In this document: piece by piece, positions 32,394 through 44,099 of the stretch
Layout: each line of letters begins with the position of its first letter
Numbering within the stretch: position 1 is the stretch's first letter
Assembly: GCA_001972305.1 (NCBI GenBank)
Contig: BDDD01000879.1
Coordinates: 69,262 to 133,261 of the forward strand
DNA: 64,000 nt
From: Cephalotus follicularis
Taxonomy: Eukaryota; Streptophyta; Magnoliopsida; Oxalidales; Cephalotaceae
Reading direction: 5' to 3'
Notes under the pieces: model-generated
Told to the model about the DNA's origin: nothing
What the model saw: the letters and a program-made list of their open reading frames with translations, nothing else
Database searches by the model: none
Position numbers and translations under genes: made by a program

Positions 32394-34425
32394 TGTAACA
32401 CCCCCGAAAGGCGGGAGTCATTACGGTTTCCTAATCCAAAACATAACTTAGCATGTATCCATATTTAACGATATATCAAAGTTCTCCTTTATTCGTTTAT
32501 CAAAATATAACCTTAACTTTAATCAAAACACATGATGGTCTAAACATAACATTTCACAATCTAAAAACATAGTCTGAAACTAAAATCATAATATGAAAGC
32601 TGAAACATAAACCAAAATCGTAATCCAAAGTCATAAACTGAAAGGCATAACATTGTTCAAAGACAGGTCCTAACATGACCATAAGACAACAAAAACATAG
32701 ATGGACCAATCTCCTAGGTGATCCTCAGACATGGGTGAACATCACTCATCACACATTTCCCCGATGCTGCCCCTGAAAACCTGCCGCATGGAAATCAAAA
32801 ACGCGACTAAGCAAACCTCAGTACGGATATAGAATCATAAAACATAAAATGATACTTTAAAGAAAAGAAAATACCTGAACCTTTAAATAGCATATAACAC
32901 ATATATAAAGTAATTTAACATTATTTCAGAAAACAAAGGGAAACAGTCACATAAACAATCCTATCAATTTCATAACCAATATTTGCATTTCAAAACGTTT
33001 GAAAATTTTTCAATTTGATATCTGAAGGCAAAATCTGATTTTCAAGTAATATTCAAGTTTTAAATCATAATCCAAGATTCAAAGCCAAATCTAAAATTCA
33101 AAACGGTATCTAAAACAATATTCAATTTTTTTTTGACATTATCCAATTTAAGTATTTCAAAACAAAAACTTATCCGATTCCATAATCTCATGATAGAGAT
33201 CCAACACATATAACAGAGACTTATCCGATTCTGAAATCTCATCATAGATATCCAAAGTACATACACATTTGTATAAGTGCAAGGGGTTTGCAAGGCCCAC
33301 ATGCTCTGACAGAAAGACGTGTACTGCACTACACAATCAATCCCCAAAATCCGAATCCTTAACATATCCTAGGATCGACCCATACGCCTCTATCATACAT
33401 AACAAATCCATAAATCCACCTCATGGGATTTATTCATAACACAGAGAGATGCCATAGTCTAATCACATCACTACAGAAGTGTCATGTCCCCGTGCCAGGC
33501 CTTCGACATGCCTATGGTACGCCCCATAGGTGGGAAATATCTCTGTATATCCTTATCCAAAGTTAACACACTTCCTAATGTGAAAGTCATGTTCGTTTAA
33601 CATACTTAGATAGTAGAAGTCATGTTCCTCATCAAAAATTATTATACTTTCATAAATGGAAAATGATCTTATTTATTTTCAAAATAAATAGACGATTGCA
33701 TAACATTTCGTAAACATTTCAGAATCGAATTACAAGGCCAGAAAATATTCATTTTCACAAAAATATCATACCGACATTATTTCTAAACATATCAAAATTC
33801 AGAGCATAACGAAGTTCATAAAATCGAAGCAATCATATTCATAAAACAAAACTGAATTCATTTCAATAAAACCGAAGGAGTAATCCAAGAACGAAGAATC
33901 CGTAAATTATTCATAAAGTAAAATTATCTTTTTACTATAATAAAACCAATAGGAAGGTATCAAGGAACGAAACATCCGTACCTCATGCAATCACCAAAAT
34001 AACCTCAAGAATATATATATCGATAATTCTCTAGACCGCTCCTCGGTTGTTGCAAATATCTAACATAAAAAAAATCGTTCTCATAAGGACTTGAAATAAA
34101 ATCAGACCTCAACTCGTGGGTCACTATATACTATTCATGAGCATATAAGACAATGATAGGTTTTATAAGTCGAATTTGCAAAAACCTCATCTAAACGTAA
34201 TTTTGAATTCACCAAGGTAAGTCCAAGTTGTCCAATTCATCCAATTTCAAATCATAATACTAATTCAGCTCATAATATCGTAAAACGATTACAGAAATAC
34301 AGAATTCAACAGAAAACAGAATTTAACGGAGCAGAGTTCAGAGTTTACCAAAAGCAGACGGAACGGAGCATAGAGCCAGAATCACGTCGTGGAATTAGAA
34401 CGGGTCACACCTATGCAAAGAGCGG
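32394..34425 (-). repeat. M2 5' LTR, U5-side part
   Basis: Pairs with 28218-29740 (about 96% over the first 100 bp by eye) and includes the 510 bp missing there. The hairpin block is at 33444-33534. It is cut at AGCGG (34421-34425), the target duplication of T1; the rest is 60197-61007. Confidence 0.88.
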
Positions 34426-35569
34426 TGTAATAGCCCTAAATATTATAAATAATTATTATTGGACTTTGTAAATTATTTTCCTTCCTTTTGGGCTGGGCCC
34501 AAATTTTATAAAGTATTTATTTGGGTCTTAATGAAAAATGATTTATGAACTTGGGCTAAAGAGATTATGTTTCTCTCCTTGGGCTGAATTTAATGTAGTA
34601 ATTAGATTTTTTGGGTTTGTAAGTGGAAAGTCTAATTTGGCCCAAGTGGGAGGAGGCTGGCCCAGGCCCAGCAGAGGCCTGCACCCGTAAGAATTCTCTC
34701 AAGAATTTTGGATGCTTATATTACCTTTATATAATGGAGAAGGGACATGGTGAATACACTTTGGCCATTTCTTCCACGCTTTATTCCAAAAAATTCGGGA
34801 GAATGAGAGAGTGGGAAGAAGGAGACAAGATGGTTGATGTCCATGGAGCCCCCATGTCCCCTACACTTCGATGGTATAAATACCCTTCCCCTAGGAGCAA
34901 GGATGGTACAAGGAAGGAGAAATTAGCAAGGCTAAAGGTGTGTAGCAGGCCCCTATTGGAAGGAAGTCCATAATTAAGGAGTAGGATGAGATCTCCGTTT
35001 TCCACCTTTACCCCAGGTAGGTTACTCCATGTCCGAGTGCCTACCAGCTTGTGTGTGTGCTTGTGTGCCTGCTATGCGTGTTTGTTATTGTTTGCTGCTA
35101 TATGTGATTTATTGTTTGGGTGTAATTGTTTAGTAATGTAAAATTATACATATATGTGTTCTCGGGTATGTGCCTTATCCGAATAATGCGCGTAGCACGT
35201 GGTTATTTCGTCTTTCCATCCCATGCATTCCTATACGCACATGATGCTTGCGTTTTATTCCTGGCGCTTTGTCCTGGTACGCACTAACAGTGCAAAAAGC
35301 ACGTAAGCGTCGTTGAAAAGAAGCCGTGGTGAAGTTGAGTCCTCTTGGCCATGCGTCTAGGCTTGGCGACTAGCCGTGCCCTCCCCGGTAGGCGTAGAGC
35401 TTCCTCCATCGCCGGCGAGCAAGGATCATGGGTCCAAGCCATGAAACGCATGACGCCTGAGGCACCGAGAGGCACTAAGCATGTGCCTGGGAAGAACGCC
35501 AGAGGTGCCCATATGCGAAACTGAAAAGATGGGGTGCCAGGGAAGACTTGGTGCCGAGCTGCCATGCCG

Positions 35570-35905
35570 GAGCTCCTCTGCCCATGCCTGGGGACCCATG
35601 TAGCCAAGGGTGTGGTATGCCAGGGGTGCTGGGAAGACAAGCCAGAGGTGCCGGGATGACAAGCCAGGGGTACCGAGGTGACATGTGCCCGAGGAGACGA
35701 TGCCCGATGTGACATGCCCCCGAGGAGATGTGATACCAGGGCAGACATGCCCGAGCTCCTCTTTCAATGCCTTGGGAGCCATGTGCCCGAGGTGGTGATG
35801 CCAGAGGAGTCATGCCGGGATGACATGCTAGGAATGTCATGAGCCCGAGGTGACAACGCCTGGGAGTACCGGCGCCGAGGTGACGACGCCAGGGGTAACA
35901 TATGC
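35570..35905. repeat. Minisatellite of CCCGAGGTGACATGCC type in T1 5' LTR
   Basis: Imperfect units of roughly 25-33 bp built from GAGGTGACATG, GCCCGAGGAGACGATGCC and GGGATGACA(T/A)GCC. The same units, in different numbers, occur in the N2 LTRs (43845-44099, 57060-57420). Confidence 0.75.
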
Positions 35906-36489
35906 TATGTGCCAACGCCAGAGGAGCCGTCCATGGCTCTTCCCTACCATTCTCGTGTTATGATCCCCCTCTACCCTCTTCGAGCATGAGACGGCACTAA
36001 GTTCTCCCCTGCCATAAGCCAAGTATGCATACTATGCATGCATTGTCCCCTGGAGTTGTCCCCTACATGCACCTACGTGGAAAGGAAATGGAATATGAGT
36101 ACGTATATGTCCCCTGGCATGACCTCCCTGCATGCATCACGAAGAAGGAAGTTGGATAAGTATAGGCATGCATCCCCGGGCAAGTAATTATGTGATGAAT
36201 ATAGCCTTGCATGCGTTATTGAATAATGAAATTGTATATATGTGTGCATGCGTCCCTGTCATACTCCCTGCATGCAATCATAAAGTAAGGAAATGAGACC
36301 CCGAGCAGGTAAAGAATAAGGTGATTGAGAGAGTTTACATGCATGCATTAGCTTAGTATAGTGAGCATGAGAAGGTTCCATGCTCCTTTTATACCCGCGA
36401 CGCGCTTAATGGACAAAGAGATAAAAAGGAAATAATAAAAAGGAAGGAAATGGAATTAGAAAATGGAATGTAAGAGGAAAGGAATTATA

Positions 36490-36735
36490 TAGATTGACCC
36501 TGGAAGGTGAGCCCAACATGGGAGAATTCTGCCGAGTAGGTGAACCCAAGGGGTGAACTCCACGAGGTAGGTGATCTCGGGCGAATCCGGCAACGGTGAA
36601 CCTAAAGGTGAATTCTGGCAGAGCTGGTGATCCAAAGGGTGAACCGCCAGAGCAGATGAGCAAAGGGCGAATTCCGCTCGGCTGGTGAACCTGGAGGAGA
36701 ACTCCGCGGGTAGGTGAGCCTAAAGGTGAACCTTA
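36490..36735. repeat. GGTGAACC-type minisatellite in T1 5' LTR
   Basis: About nine imperfect units of 24-30 bp of the form AGGTGAACCCAAAGGGTGAACTCCGC. The equivalent in the T1 3' LTR lies at 59405-59635. In N2 (58035-58120) the array is contracted to about three units. Confidence 0.75.
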
Positions 36736-36961
36736 TATATTGACCAGACCATAGGATGACCGGACTAGACTCCTCTGTTAAGTGATTGATATGTATGATT
36801 TGAGTAGAGTAGTCCGAGGACAAAGGATAACGATATTATGTTATGGATTGTGGTTTGCTTTCATGTTATGCATGCATTATTATTATTTCTCCTCTGGTTT
36901 TATTGGTTGTTCCTCTGGTATGTGCCCGTATATGTGGTAACCTACACAACCCCTAGGGTTG

Positions 36962-36987
36962 CTGACCCATTCCTTTGAATGGGCCAG
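36962..36987 (+). promoter_or_regulatory. Conserved hairpin near T1 5' LTR end
   Basis: CTGACCCATT / AATGGGCCAG (10-bp stem with one A-C mismatch, loop CCTTTG), 309 bp before the LTR end. Copies in the N2 3' LTR (58342) and T1 3' LTR (59862) are identical. The 3' arm ends GGGCCAG|GTAC. Confidence 0.55.
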
Positions 36988-37301
36988 GTACAGGGCCAGG
37001 TAGTGGTGGTACATCGCAGCAGCGTCAAGGATAAAGAGTGAAGTAAGTTCCTCCTCCTCGGAAGTACGCTTTATGGTTGGATTCTCAAGAAATGATTATG
37101 TATTTATTTATTTTTATCTGCTGGTTGTAGCAGTGTATTTTAGTAGTATTGAACTGGGTCTGTATATCCACACATTGATTAAAGGACTATGTTTATGATT
37201 TATTAAGTTTTAAATTTTATGGTCTTGGTTAATGATGATTGTATGAATTGCCACGTGTCGAGTCGTGGGGCCCAACCCACGGTTCGGGGCGTGACAAGTT
37301 T

Positions 37302-37314
37302 TGGTATTAGAGCC
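37302..37314 (+). promoter_or_regulatory. T1 primer-binding site
   Basis: TGGTATTAGAGCC, one mismatch from the initiator Met tRNA complement, 5 bases after the LTR end. Confidence 0.85.
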
Positions 37315-37409
37315 GTACTATTTTGGATATGCCTGGATAGGATCCTTGGCAAGTGGAATTAAGATAAATGTGTGGATATTGACCCATTCTTTTATGTGAA
37401 CTGGAATGG

Positions 37410-38005
37410 AATCACGACGAAGTAAAAGAGTACAAGGAGAGAGGTCCGGGCCGTCGATGAGACGTACTCGTATAAATAAGCAAAGATAAGAGCAAGTAAA
37501 TATGGCTCATGGAGCCGAAGCTGCTCCTCCTACATGACAGGAACCCAGAGGACTTATGAGGAGAATACGGGTGATGATAAGTTAAATGTATGAGTTATGC
37601 AACGTATATGTTAAAAAGGTGAAGCGGAACACTGGTGGAAGATGATTGAGTCTTCCAGTGACACATACTTTTGGATGCTTTTAAAGTAGAGATTGATAAG
37701 AAAGAAGCTGAATTTCTAGGGCTGACACAAGGAGAATCTCCCCGTAGTGTTGGTAGCCCAGCAGGACCTTCGAGGTTGGGAAGGCAATCTTGTGGTTCTC
37801 AGCAGAGAAGACTCGGTCGTGATACACGACGGAGGAGTCAGCGGAGGACGGCTTCGCAAGGAAGTTCTTCTAAACCTACCGATGGTGAACAGGAGTTTGT
37901 TGAAACCTATGTATATTGTGGTCGCTCTAACCATGTTTTGGATGATTGCTGGTTGAAATATGGTCGGTGTTAGAGTTGTAGAGCTCCAGACCACATCACT
38001 GCTCA
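37410..38005 (+). pseudogene. T1 gag remnant
   Basis: A gag start (MESRRSKRVQGERSG, 37410) is stopped after about 26 codons. The capsid is mostly deleted: only AEHWWKMIE-like (37622) and DAFKVEIDKKEAEFL (37671) pieces remain, before an Arg/Ser/Gln-rich tail. A zinc-knuckle pair follows, YCGRSNHVLDDCW, then C*SCRAPDHITAQCP across a TAG at 37972. A normal capsid would need roughly 200 more codons. The nucleocapsid tail overlaps the frame of the following protease ORF. Confidence 0.75.
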
Positions 38006-38926
38006 ATGTCCTCAAAACCAGTCCAACACAGGAAACCAAGCAGGACAAGGTTCAAACCGATCACAGGGAAATTCCAGCAAGGCCGCCCTAGTACCAGTTC
38101 ACAAGGAGACCGTGGAAAACAGTCTATGGGACCCGTACCTACGGTACAAGGAAGAGTATATGCTATGGATCAGCGAGTTGGAGCTGGATCACCCTCAGTG
38201 ATTGGAGGTATGGTTTATGTATCTCAGCTTTTGGCACGGACTTTGATTGATCCAGGCTCATCCCATTCATATGTTGCTTCTCGTTTTATATGTCATATGA
38301 ATGTGGAGCCTGAGCCTTTACCTTTTATGATAGAGGTCAGCACACCAGTAGGAGAGTCGGTTACCTCCCGGTGGGTGTGTAGATCTTGTGCCATTAAGAT
38401 TTCGGGACATGTTCTTTTGGCAGACCTTATAGTGCTCTCGGTGGGTGAACTTGATATGATTCTCGGCATGGTTTGGATGTCAGAACATTATACATATGTG
38501 GATTGTATTAGGAAGGTTGTAACCTTCCATTTGGCAGGACAGTCTCCATTCCAGTTCATCGGGATGTTAGAGCATCAGCCAGTTTCCATGATATCTGCTT
38601 TTCAGGCTGACAGACTCTTGAGACAAGGTTGTACTGCTTACCTGGCACATGTTACAGATGACAGTAAATGGACACCAAAGTTGGAGGATGTTCCTGTGGT
38701 TTGTGAATACCCGGATGTGTTTTCGAAAGAGCTGAAATCCTTACCTCCTGAGAGAGATGTGGAGTTTTCTATAGATTTCCTACCAGGAACAGCTCCAGTT
38801 TCGACAGCTCCTTACCAGATGGCCCCTCCTGAGTTAAAGGAATTGAAGTACAACTACAGGAGTTGCTGGATAAAGGCTTCATCAGACCCAGTGTATCCCC
38901 GTGGGGAGCACTGGTCTTGTTTGTAA
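38006..38926 (+). pseudogene. T1 protease and pre-RT region
   Basis: 306 open codons. GRVYAM then ARTLIDPGSSHSYVASRF is the protease active site with D-P-G in place of the more usual D-[ST]-G. DMILGMVWM, then DVFSKELKSLPPERDVEFSID is the segment before RT. A 1-nt deletion near 38850 takes the frame away from RT at LKELK. The first Met is inside nucleocapsid text, so it is not a natural start. Confidence 0.85.
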
Positions 38927-40080
38927 AGAAAAAAGATGGATCCTTGAGAATGTGTATCGATTATCGACAGTTGAATAAAGTGAAAGTCAAGAACAAGTAT
39001 CCACTGCCGCACATCGACGATTTGTTGATAAGCTAAAGGGATCTTCAGTATTCTCTAAGTTGGACCTGAGATCAGGATATCACCAGCTCAGAGTTAGAGC
39101 GGAAGATATTCATAAGACTGCTTTCAGATCACGATATCAACACTGCAAATTTGTGGTAATGCCTTTCAGGGTGACTAATACCCCTGTTGCATTTATGAGC
39201 TTGATGAACAAGATATTCAGTCCATATCTGGATCAGTTTATAGTGGTGTTTATTGATGATATCCTGATTTATTCTAAGTCCATGGAAGAACATGGTGAAC
39301 ACCTGCACTTGGCATTGTAGACTCTCAGAGACCACCAGTTGTATGCCAAGTTTAGAAAGTGTGAATTTTGGTTGTCAGAGGTAACATTCCTTGGTCATGT
39401 TGTATCCAGCGCAGGATTGTCAGTAGATCCTACAAAGATTGAAGCAGTGAAGAGCTGGAAACGACCAACGAATGTGACGGAAGTCCAAAGCTTTCTCGGC
39501 TTGGCAGGATACTACCGTCGTTTGGTTGAAGGATTTTCAAATATAGCTACACCTCTGACTAGATTGACGCAGAACAATGTTGCCTTTGTTTGGGATGATG
39601 TTTGTGAACGAAGTTTCCAAGAATTAAAGCATCACCTGACTACTGCGCCAGTCCTAGCCTTACCAGAGGGCAACGAAGGTTTTGTGGTATTTAGTGACGC
39701 ATCAGGCAGTGGCTTGGGATGTGTCCTTATTCAAAACGGAAGGGTGATCGCATACGCCTCAAGGAACTTAAAGGCTCATGAAAAAAAAAACTATCCAACT
39801 CATGATCTTGAGTTAGCTGCGATAGTGTTCGCACTGAGAAAATGGAGGCACTACCTATATGGTACCAAGTTCGAGGTGTACATCGATCACAAGAGCTTAA
39901 AGTACGTGTTCTCATAGAAGGACCTGAATATGTGGCAACGAAGATGGATGGAGTTGCTCAATGACTATAACTATGAAATACAATACCATCCAGGCAAAGC
40001 TGATTTGGTTGCTGATGCCCTTAGTCATCGATTGGCTTGCCTGACTATTGCTCATATTCAGACACGTCCATGGTTAATGG
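38851..40080 (+). pseudogene. T1 reverse transcriptase and RNase H
   Basis: RT starts in another frame ([38 protein letters not shown]), shifts again near 39025, and continues as [28 protein letters not shown] and FIDDILIYS (catalytic Asp pair intact). TAG at 39318-39320 and 39915-39917 both sit where the family has Gln. RNase H shows [36 protein letters not shown] and LVADALSHRL. Fragmented by at least two frameshifts and two stops. Confidence 0.9.
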
Positions 40081-41503
40081 ACCGAATACGTGAAGCTCAG
40101 AGCAACGATGGAGATTTGCTTAAGACATCTTTGAGCGAAGATGGAGGTTTGAAGACGGATTTCTCTGTACAAGGTGACGGATTAATCCGATATCAGGGCA
40201 GAATATGTGTTCCTCATAATAAAGAGCTGAAGGAAGAACTATTGTCACAAGCGCATCGCTCCAGTTTCTCCCTACATCCAGGGAGTACCAAGATGTTCCG
40301 GGATCTAAAGTTAGACTATTGGTGGAACAACATGAAGAGAGAGATAGCAGAGTACGTTGCTTCTTGTTTGACATGCCAATAGGTTAAAGCAGAACACTAA
40401 AGACCAGCAGGATTGTTGCAGCCATTGCTTGTGGCACAGTGGAAATGGGAACACGTAATGATGGATTTTGTGGTAGGACTGCCTGGAACGAGGAATGGCC
40501 ATGATGTTATATGGGTGATCGTCGATCGCTTTACTAAGTCTGCATATTTTCTCGCGATCAAGACGAACTTTTCTCTCACACGGCTAGCAAATTTGTATTT
40601 TGCTGAAATTGTAAGTCTCCATGGAGTATCGATTAGCATGGTGTCTGACAGAGACCCTCATTTTACATCATGGTTTTGGAGGAAACTGCAAGAATCTTTT
40701 GGTACTCAGCTGAACTTTAGCACAACTTTTCATCCCCAGACTGATGGACAGTCTGAGAGGACCATTCAGACTCTAGAAGACATGCTACGGGCATGTGTTT
40801 TGGATTGGGGAGGTAGTTGGGAAGACCATCGACTATTGGTAGAGTTCTCGTACAACAACAGTTTTCATGCCAGTGTTGGAATGGCACCATTCGAGGCTCT
40901 CTATGGAAGGAAGTGTAGAACCCCAATCTGTTGGTTCGAAGTAGGTGAACAAAGTCTTGTGGGACCCAAGCTTATGCAAGACACAATTGAGAAGGCAAAA
41001 GTTATCCAGGAAAGACTCCGCACAGCACAAAGCTGACAGAAAAGCTATGCTGACCACCGTAGGCGAGCGTTGGAGTTCACTGTGGGCGATCATGATTCCT
41101 TAAAGTCTCTCCGACTAAAGGAATTATGAGGTTCAGCAAGAAAGGAAAGTTGACCCCTCGGTTTATAGGACCTTTTGAGATCCTGGAGAGAGTGGGCGTT
41201 GTTGCTTATCGACTTGCCTTACCACCCAGCCTGGAGGATGTGCACAATGTGTTTCATGTTTCGATGCCGCGGAAGTACCATCTCGATCCTTCTCACGTTT
41301 TACGATGGGAGCCACTAGAGTTGAAAACGGATTTGAGTTTCAAAGAGATACCTATCCAGATTCTCGACCGACGAATTAAGCAGTTGAGGAATAAAACCAT
41401 TCCGATAGTAGAAGTGTTATGGCAATACCACAGAGTGGAAGAAGCTACCTGGAAAAGAGAAGATGATATGCAGGCTAAGTACCCCCAGTTGTTCTTATCC
41501 TAG
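40081..41503 (+). pseudogene. T1 integrase with chromodomain-type C-terminus
   Basis: Zinc region ending CLTCQ at TAG 40380-40382, followed by a TAA at about 40398. The core 40413-41036 has MMDFVVGLPGTRNG, VSDRDPHFTSWFW, DGQSERTIQTLEDML and EALYGRKCRTPICW. TGA at 41034-41036 (Arg context). A missing base near 41093 shifts the frame. The GPFEIL module and [20 protein letters not shown] complete the protein. The stop at 41503 is 25 bp from the polypurine tract. Confidence 0.9.
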
Positions 41504-41527
41504 GAAATCTCGGGAATAGATTTCTGT

Positions 41528-41540
41528 AAGGAGGGGAGGA
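41528..41540 (+). promoter_or_regulatory. T1 polypurine tract
   Basis: AAGGAGGGGAGGA directly before the 3' LTR. Identical to the N2 tract at 55913. Confidence 0.9.
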
Positions 41541-42728
41541 TGTAATAGCCCTAAATATTATAAAGAATTATTATTGGACTTTGTAAATTATTTTCCTTCC
41601 TTTTGGGCTTGGCCCAAATTTTATGAAGTATTTATTTGGGTCTTAATGGAAAATAATTTATGAACTTGGGCTAAAGAGATTATGTTTCTCTCCTTGGGCT
41701 GAGGCCTGCACCCGTAATAATTCTCTTAAGAATTCTGGATGCTTCTATTGCCTTTATATAAAGGAGAAGGGACTTGGTGAATACACTTTGGCCATTTCTT
41801 GCACGCTTTATTCCAGAAAATTTGGGAGAATGAGAGAGTGGAAAGAAGAAGACAAGGTGGGTGTTGTCCATGGAGCCCCCATGTCCCCTACACTCTGATG
41901 GCATAAATACCCTTCCCCTGGGAGCAAGGATGGAACAAGGAAGGAGAAATTGGCAAGGCTAAAGGTGTGTAGTAGGCCCCTGTTGGAAGGAAGTCCAGAA
42001 TTAAGGAGGAGGAAGAGATCTCCGTTTTCCACCTTTACCCCAGGTAGGTTACTCCATGTCTGAGTGCCTACCAGCTTGTGTGTGTGCTTGTGTGCCTGCT
42101 ATGCGCGTTTGTTATTATTTGCTGCTATATGTGATTTATTGTTTGGGTGTAATTGTTTAGTAAAGTAAAATTATACATATATGTGTTCTCGGGTATGTGC
42201 CTTAGCCGAATAATGCGCGTAGCACAAGGTTATTTCCTCTTCCTATCGTATGTGTTCCTATACGCACATGATGCTTGCGTTTTATTCCTTGCGCTTTGTC
42301 CTGGTACGCACTAACAGTGCAAAAAGCACGTAAGTGTCGTTGCAAAGACGCCGTGGTGAAGTTGAGTCCTCTTGGCCATGCGTCCAGGCCTGGAAACTCG
42401 TCGCGCCCTCCCGGTAGGCATCGAGCTTCCTCTATCGCCAGCGAGCAAGGATCATGCGTCCAAGGCATGAAACGCATGACGCCCGAGGTGCCGAGACGCA
42501 CTAAGCATGTGCCTGGGAAGAACGCCAAAGGTGCCCATGTGCGGAACTGAAAGATGGGGTACCAGGGGAGACTTGGTGTCGAGCTACCATGTCGGAGCTC
42601 CTCTGCCCATGCCTGGGAAGACAAGCCAGGGTGCCGAGGTGACATGCGCCTGAGGAGACGATACCCGAGGTGACATGCGCCCGATTAGATGTGATGCTAA
42701 GGCAGACATGCCCGAGCTCCTCTGTCAA
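41541..42728 (+). repeat. T1 3' LTR, first part
   Basis: Pairs with 34426-35765. It has lost about 100 bp after 41700 (GGGCTGA|GGCCTGC) and parts of the minisatellite. It ends with GTCAA (42724-42728), the N2 target duplication. Confidence 0.9.
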
Positions 42729-44099
42729 TGTAATAGCCCTAAATATTATAAAGAATTATTATTGGGTTTTGTAATAATTTTCCTGCCCTTTTTGGGCTGG
42801 GCCCGAATTTTATGATGTATTTATTTGGGTCTTAATGGAATATAAGTTGTGAACTTGGGCTAAAGAGAATATGTTTTCCTCCTTGGGCTGGATTTATTGT
42901 AGTAGTTGGCTTATTGGGCCGTAATGTGGAAAGTTTATTTAGCCCAAGTGGGAGGAGGCTGGCCCAAGCCCAACAAGACGCCTATACCCGTAAGAGCTCT
43001 CTCAAGAGTTCTAGACTCTTCCAATGGTCTTTATAAAAGGAGAAGCTGATAGGGAGCTACACTTTAGTCATTTCTTACACATTTTATCTAGAGAATTCGG
43101 GAGAATGAGAGAGTGGGAAGAAGGAGACAAAGTGGGTGCTGTCCATGGAGTCCCCCATGTCCCCTGCACTCCAATGGTGTAAATACCATTCCCTGGGAGA
43201 AAGATTGTGGAAGAAAGAAGGAGAATTTTCAAGCTAAAGTGTAGTAGTCCTCAACCAAAGGAAGTCCAGAATTAAGGAGGAGGAAGAGATCTCCGTTTTC
43301 CACCTTTACCCCAGGTAGGTTACTCCATATCCGAGTGCCTACCAGCTTGTGTGTGTGTATGTGTTTGCTATGTGTGTTTTATGATTTGTTTGTTGCCCGA
43401 AATGATTTCATCGTGTACTGCTTTATTGTTTGTGCTTTTAGTGCATTTGTTAGTATTAGGAATTTTATATTGTTCTTTGGATTAAGTTGGGGACACGTAC
43501 ACACTGTACTTTGATGAGTGGCGCTAAGCATCACTGTTGAGTGTCCCTGGTATTGTGATTGTGCGCACCAATAGTGTGTCTCCCACGTTGGCATAGTTGC
43601 AGAGGCGACACAAGACGCGCTCGAACTTCCCTGGCCGTGCGTCCTAGCATGCCTACTTTCCGAACGCCTTGCCGGCAAATACCGAGTTCCCCATCGTCGC
43701 CAACGTACACTGTGCAGGTGTCAAGTATGCCGTATATCACCCCTGCAACCACGCCAAATGTATGTTGAGCTCCATCGTCAACGTTTGGGTTCCGGGGAAC
43801 TAGGTGCGCGCTTGACCAGCACGTCTGAGATGTAATGCCCGAACTCCACTGCCAACGCCAGGGGAGCCAATGCCGAGGTAACATGCACCCGAGGAGACGA
43901 TGCCCGGGGTGACATGCACCCGAGGAGACGATGCCTGAGGTGACATGCGCCAATGAGACAATGCCCGGGGTGACATGCGCCTGAGGAGACGATGCCCGAG
44001 GTGACATACGCCAAGGAGACAATGCCCGAGGTGACATGCACCGAGGAGACGATGCTCGAGGTGACATGCGCTTGAGGAGATGTGATGCCAGGGCAGACA
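42729..44099 (+). repeat. N2 5' LTR, first half
   Basis: Matches 55926-57435 of the N2 3' LTR and stops at GGGCAGACA, where N3 LTR1 begins. It includes the TATA-like TGTAAATA near 43177, the donor-like CAG|GTAGGT at about 43314 and the minisatellite at 43845-44099. Open frames on the minus strand here are minisatellite artefacts. Confidence 0.88.
43845..44099. repeat. GAGGTGACATGCGCCCGAGG minisatellite in N2 5' LTR
   Basis: About eight imperfect units near 31 bp (GAGACGATGCCCGAGGTGACATGCGC type). The 3' LTR has a longer, differently arranged version at 57060-57420. Confidence 0.8.

Larger units (their letters stand above)
34426..37296 (+). repeat. T1 5' LTR (2.87 kb)
   Basis: TATA box TATAAATA at 34875-34882. 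A strong donor-like CAG|GTAGGT is at 35016/35017. The CCCGAG-type minisatellite at 35570-35905, CATGCAT-rich 36030-36350 and the GGTGAAC minisatellite at 36490-36735 follow. A hairpin/acceptor-like motif is at 36962-36987. Open frames in 35284-35915 come from the minisatellite. Confidence 0.9.

Noticed and set aside
38225..38270. D-P-G protease site in T1 as an inactivating mutation
   Set aside because: I recall D-P-G variants in some plant Ty3 proteases, so from sequence alone it cannot be called dead.
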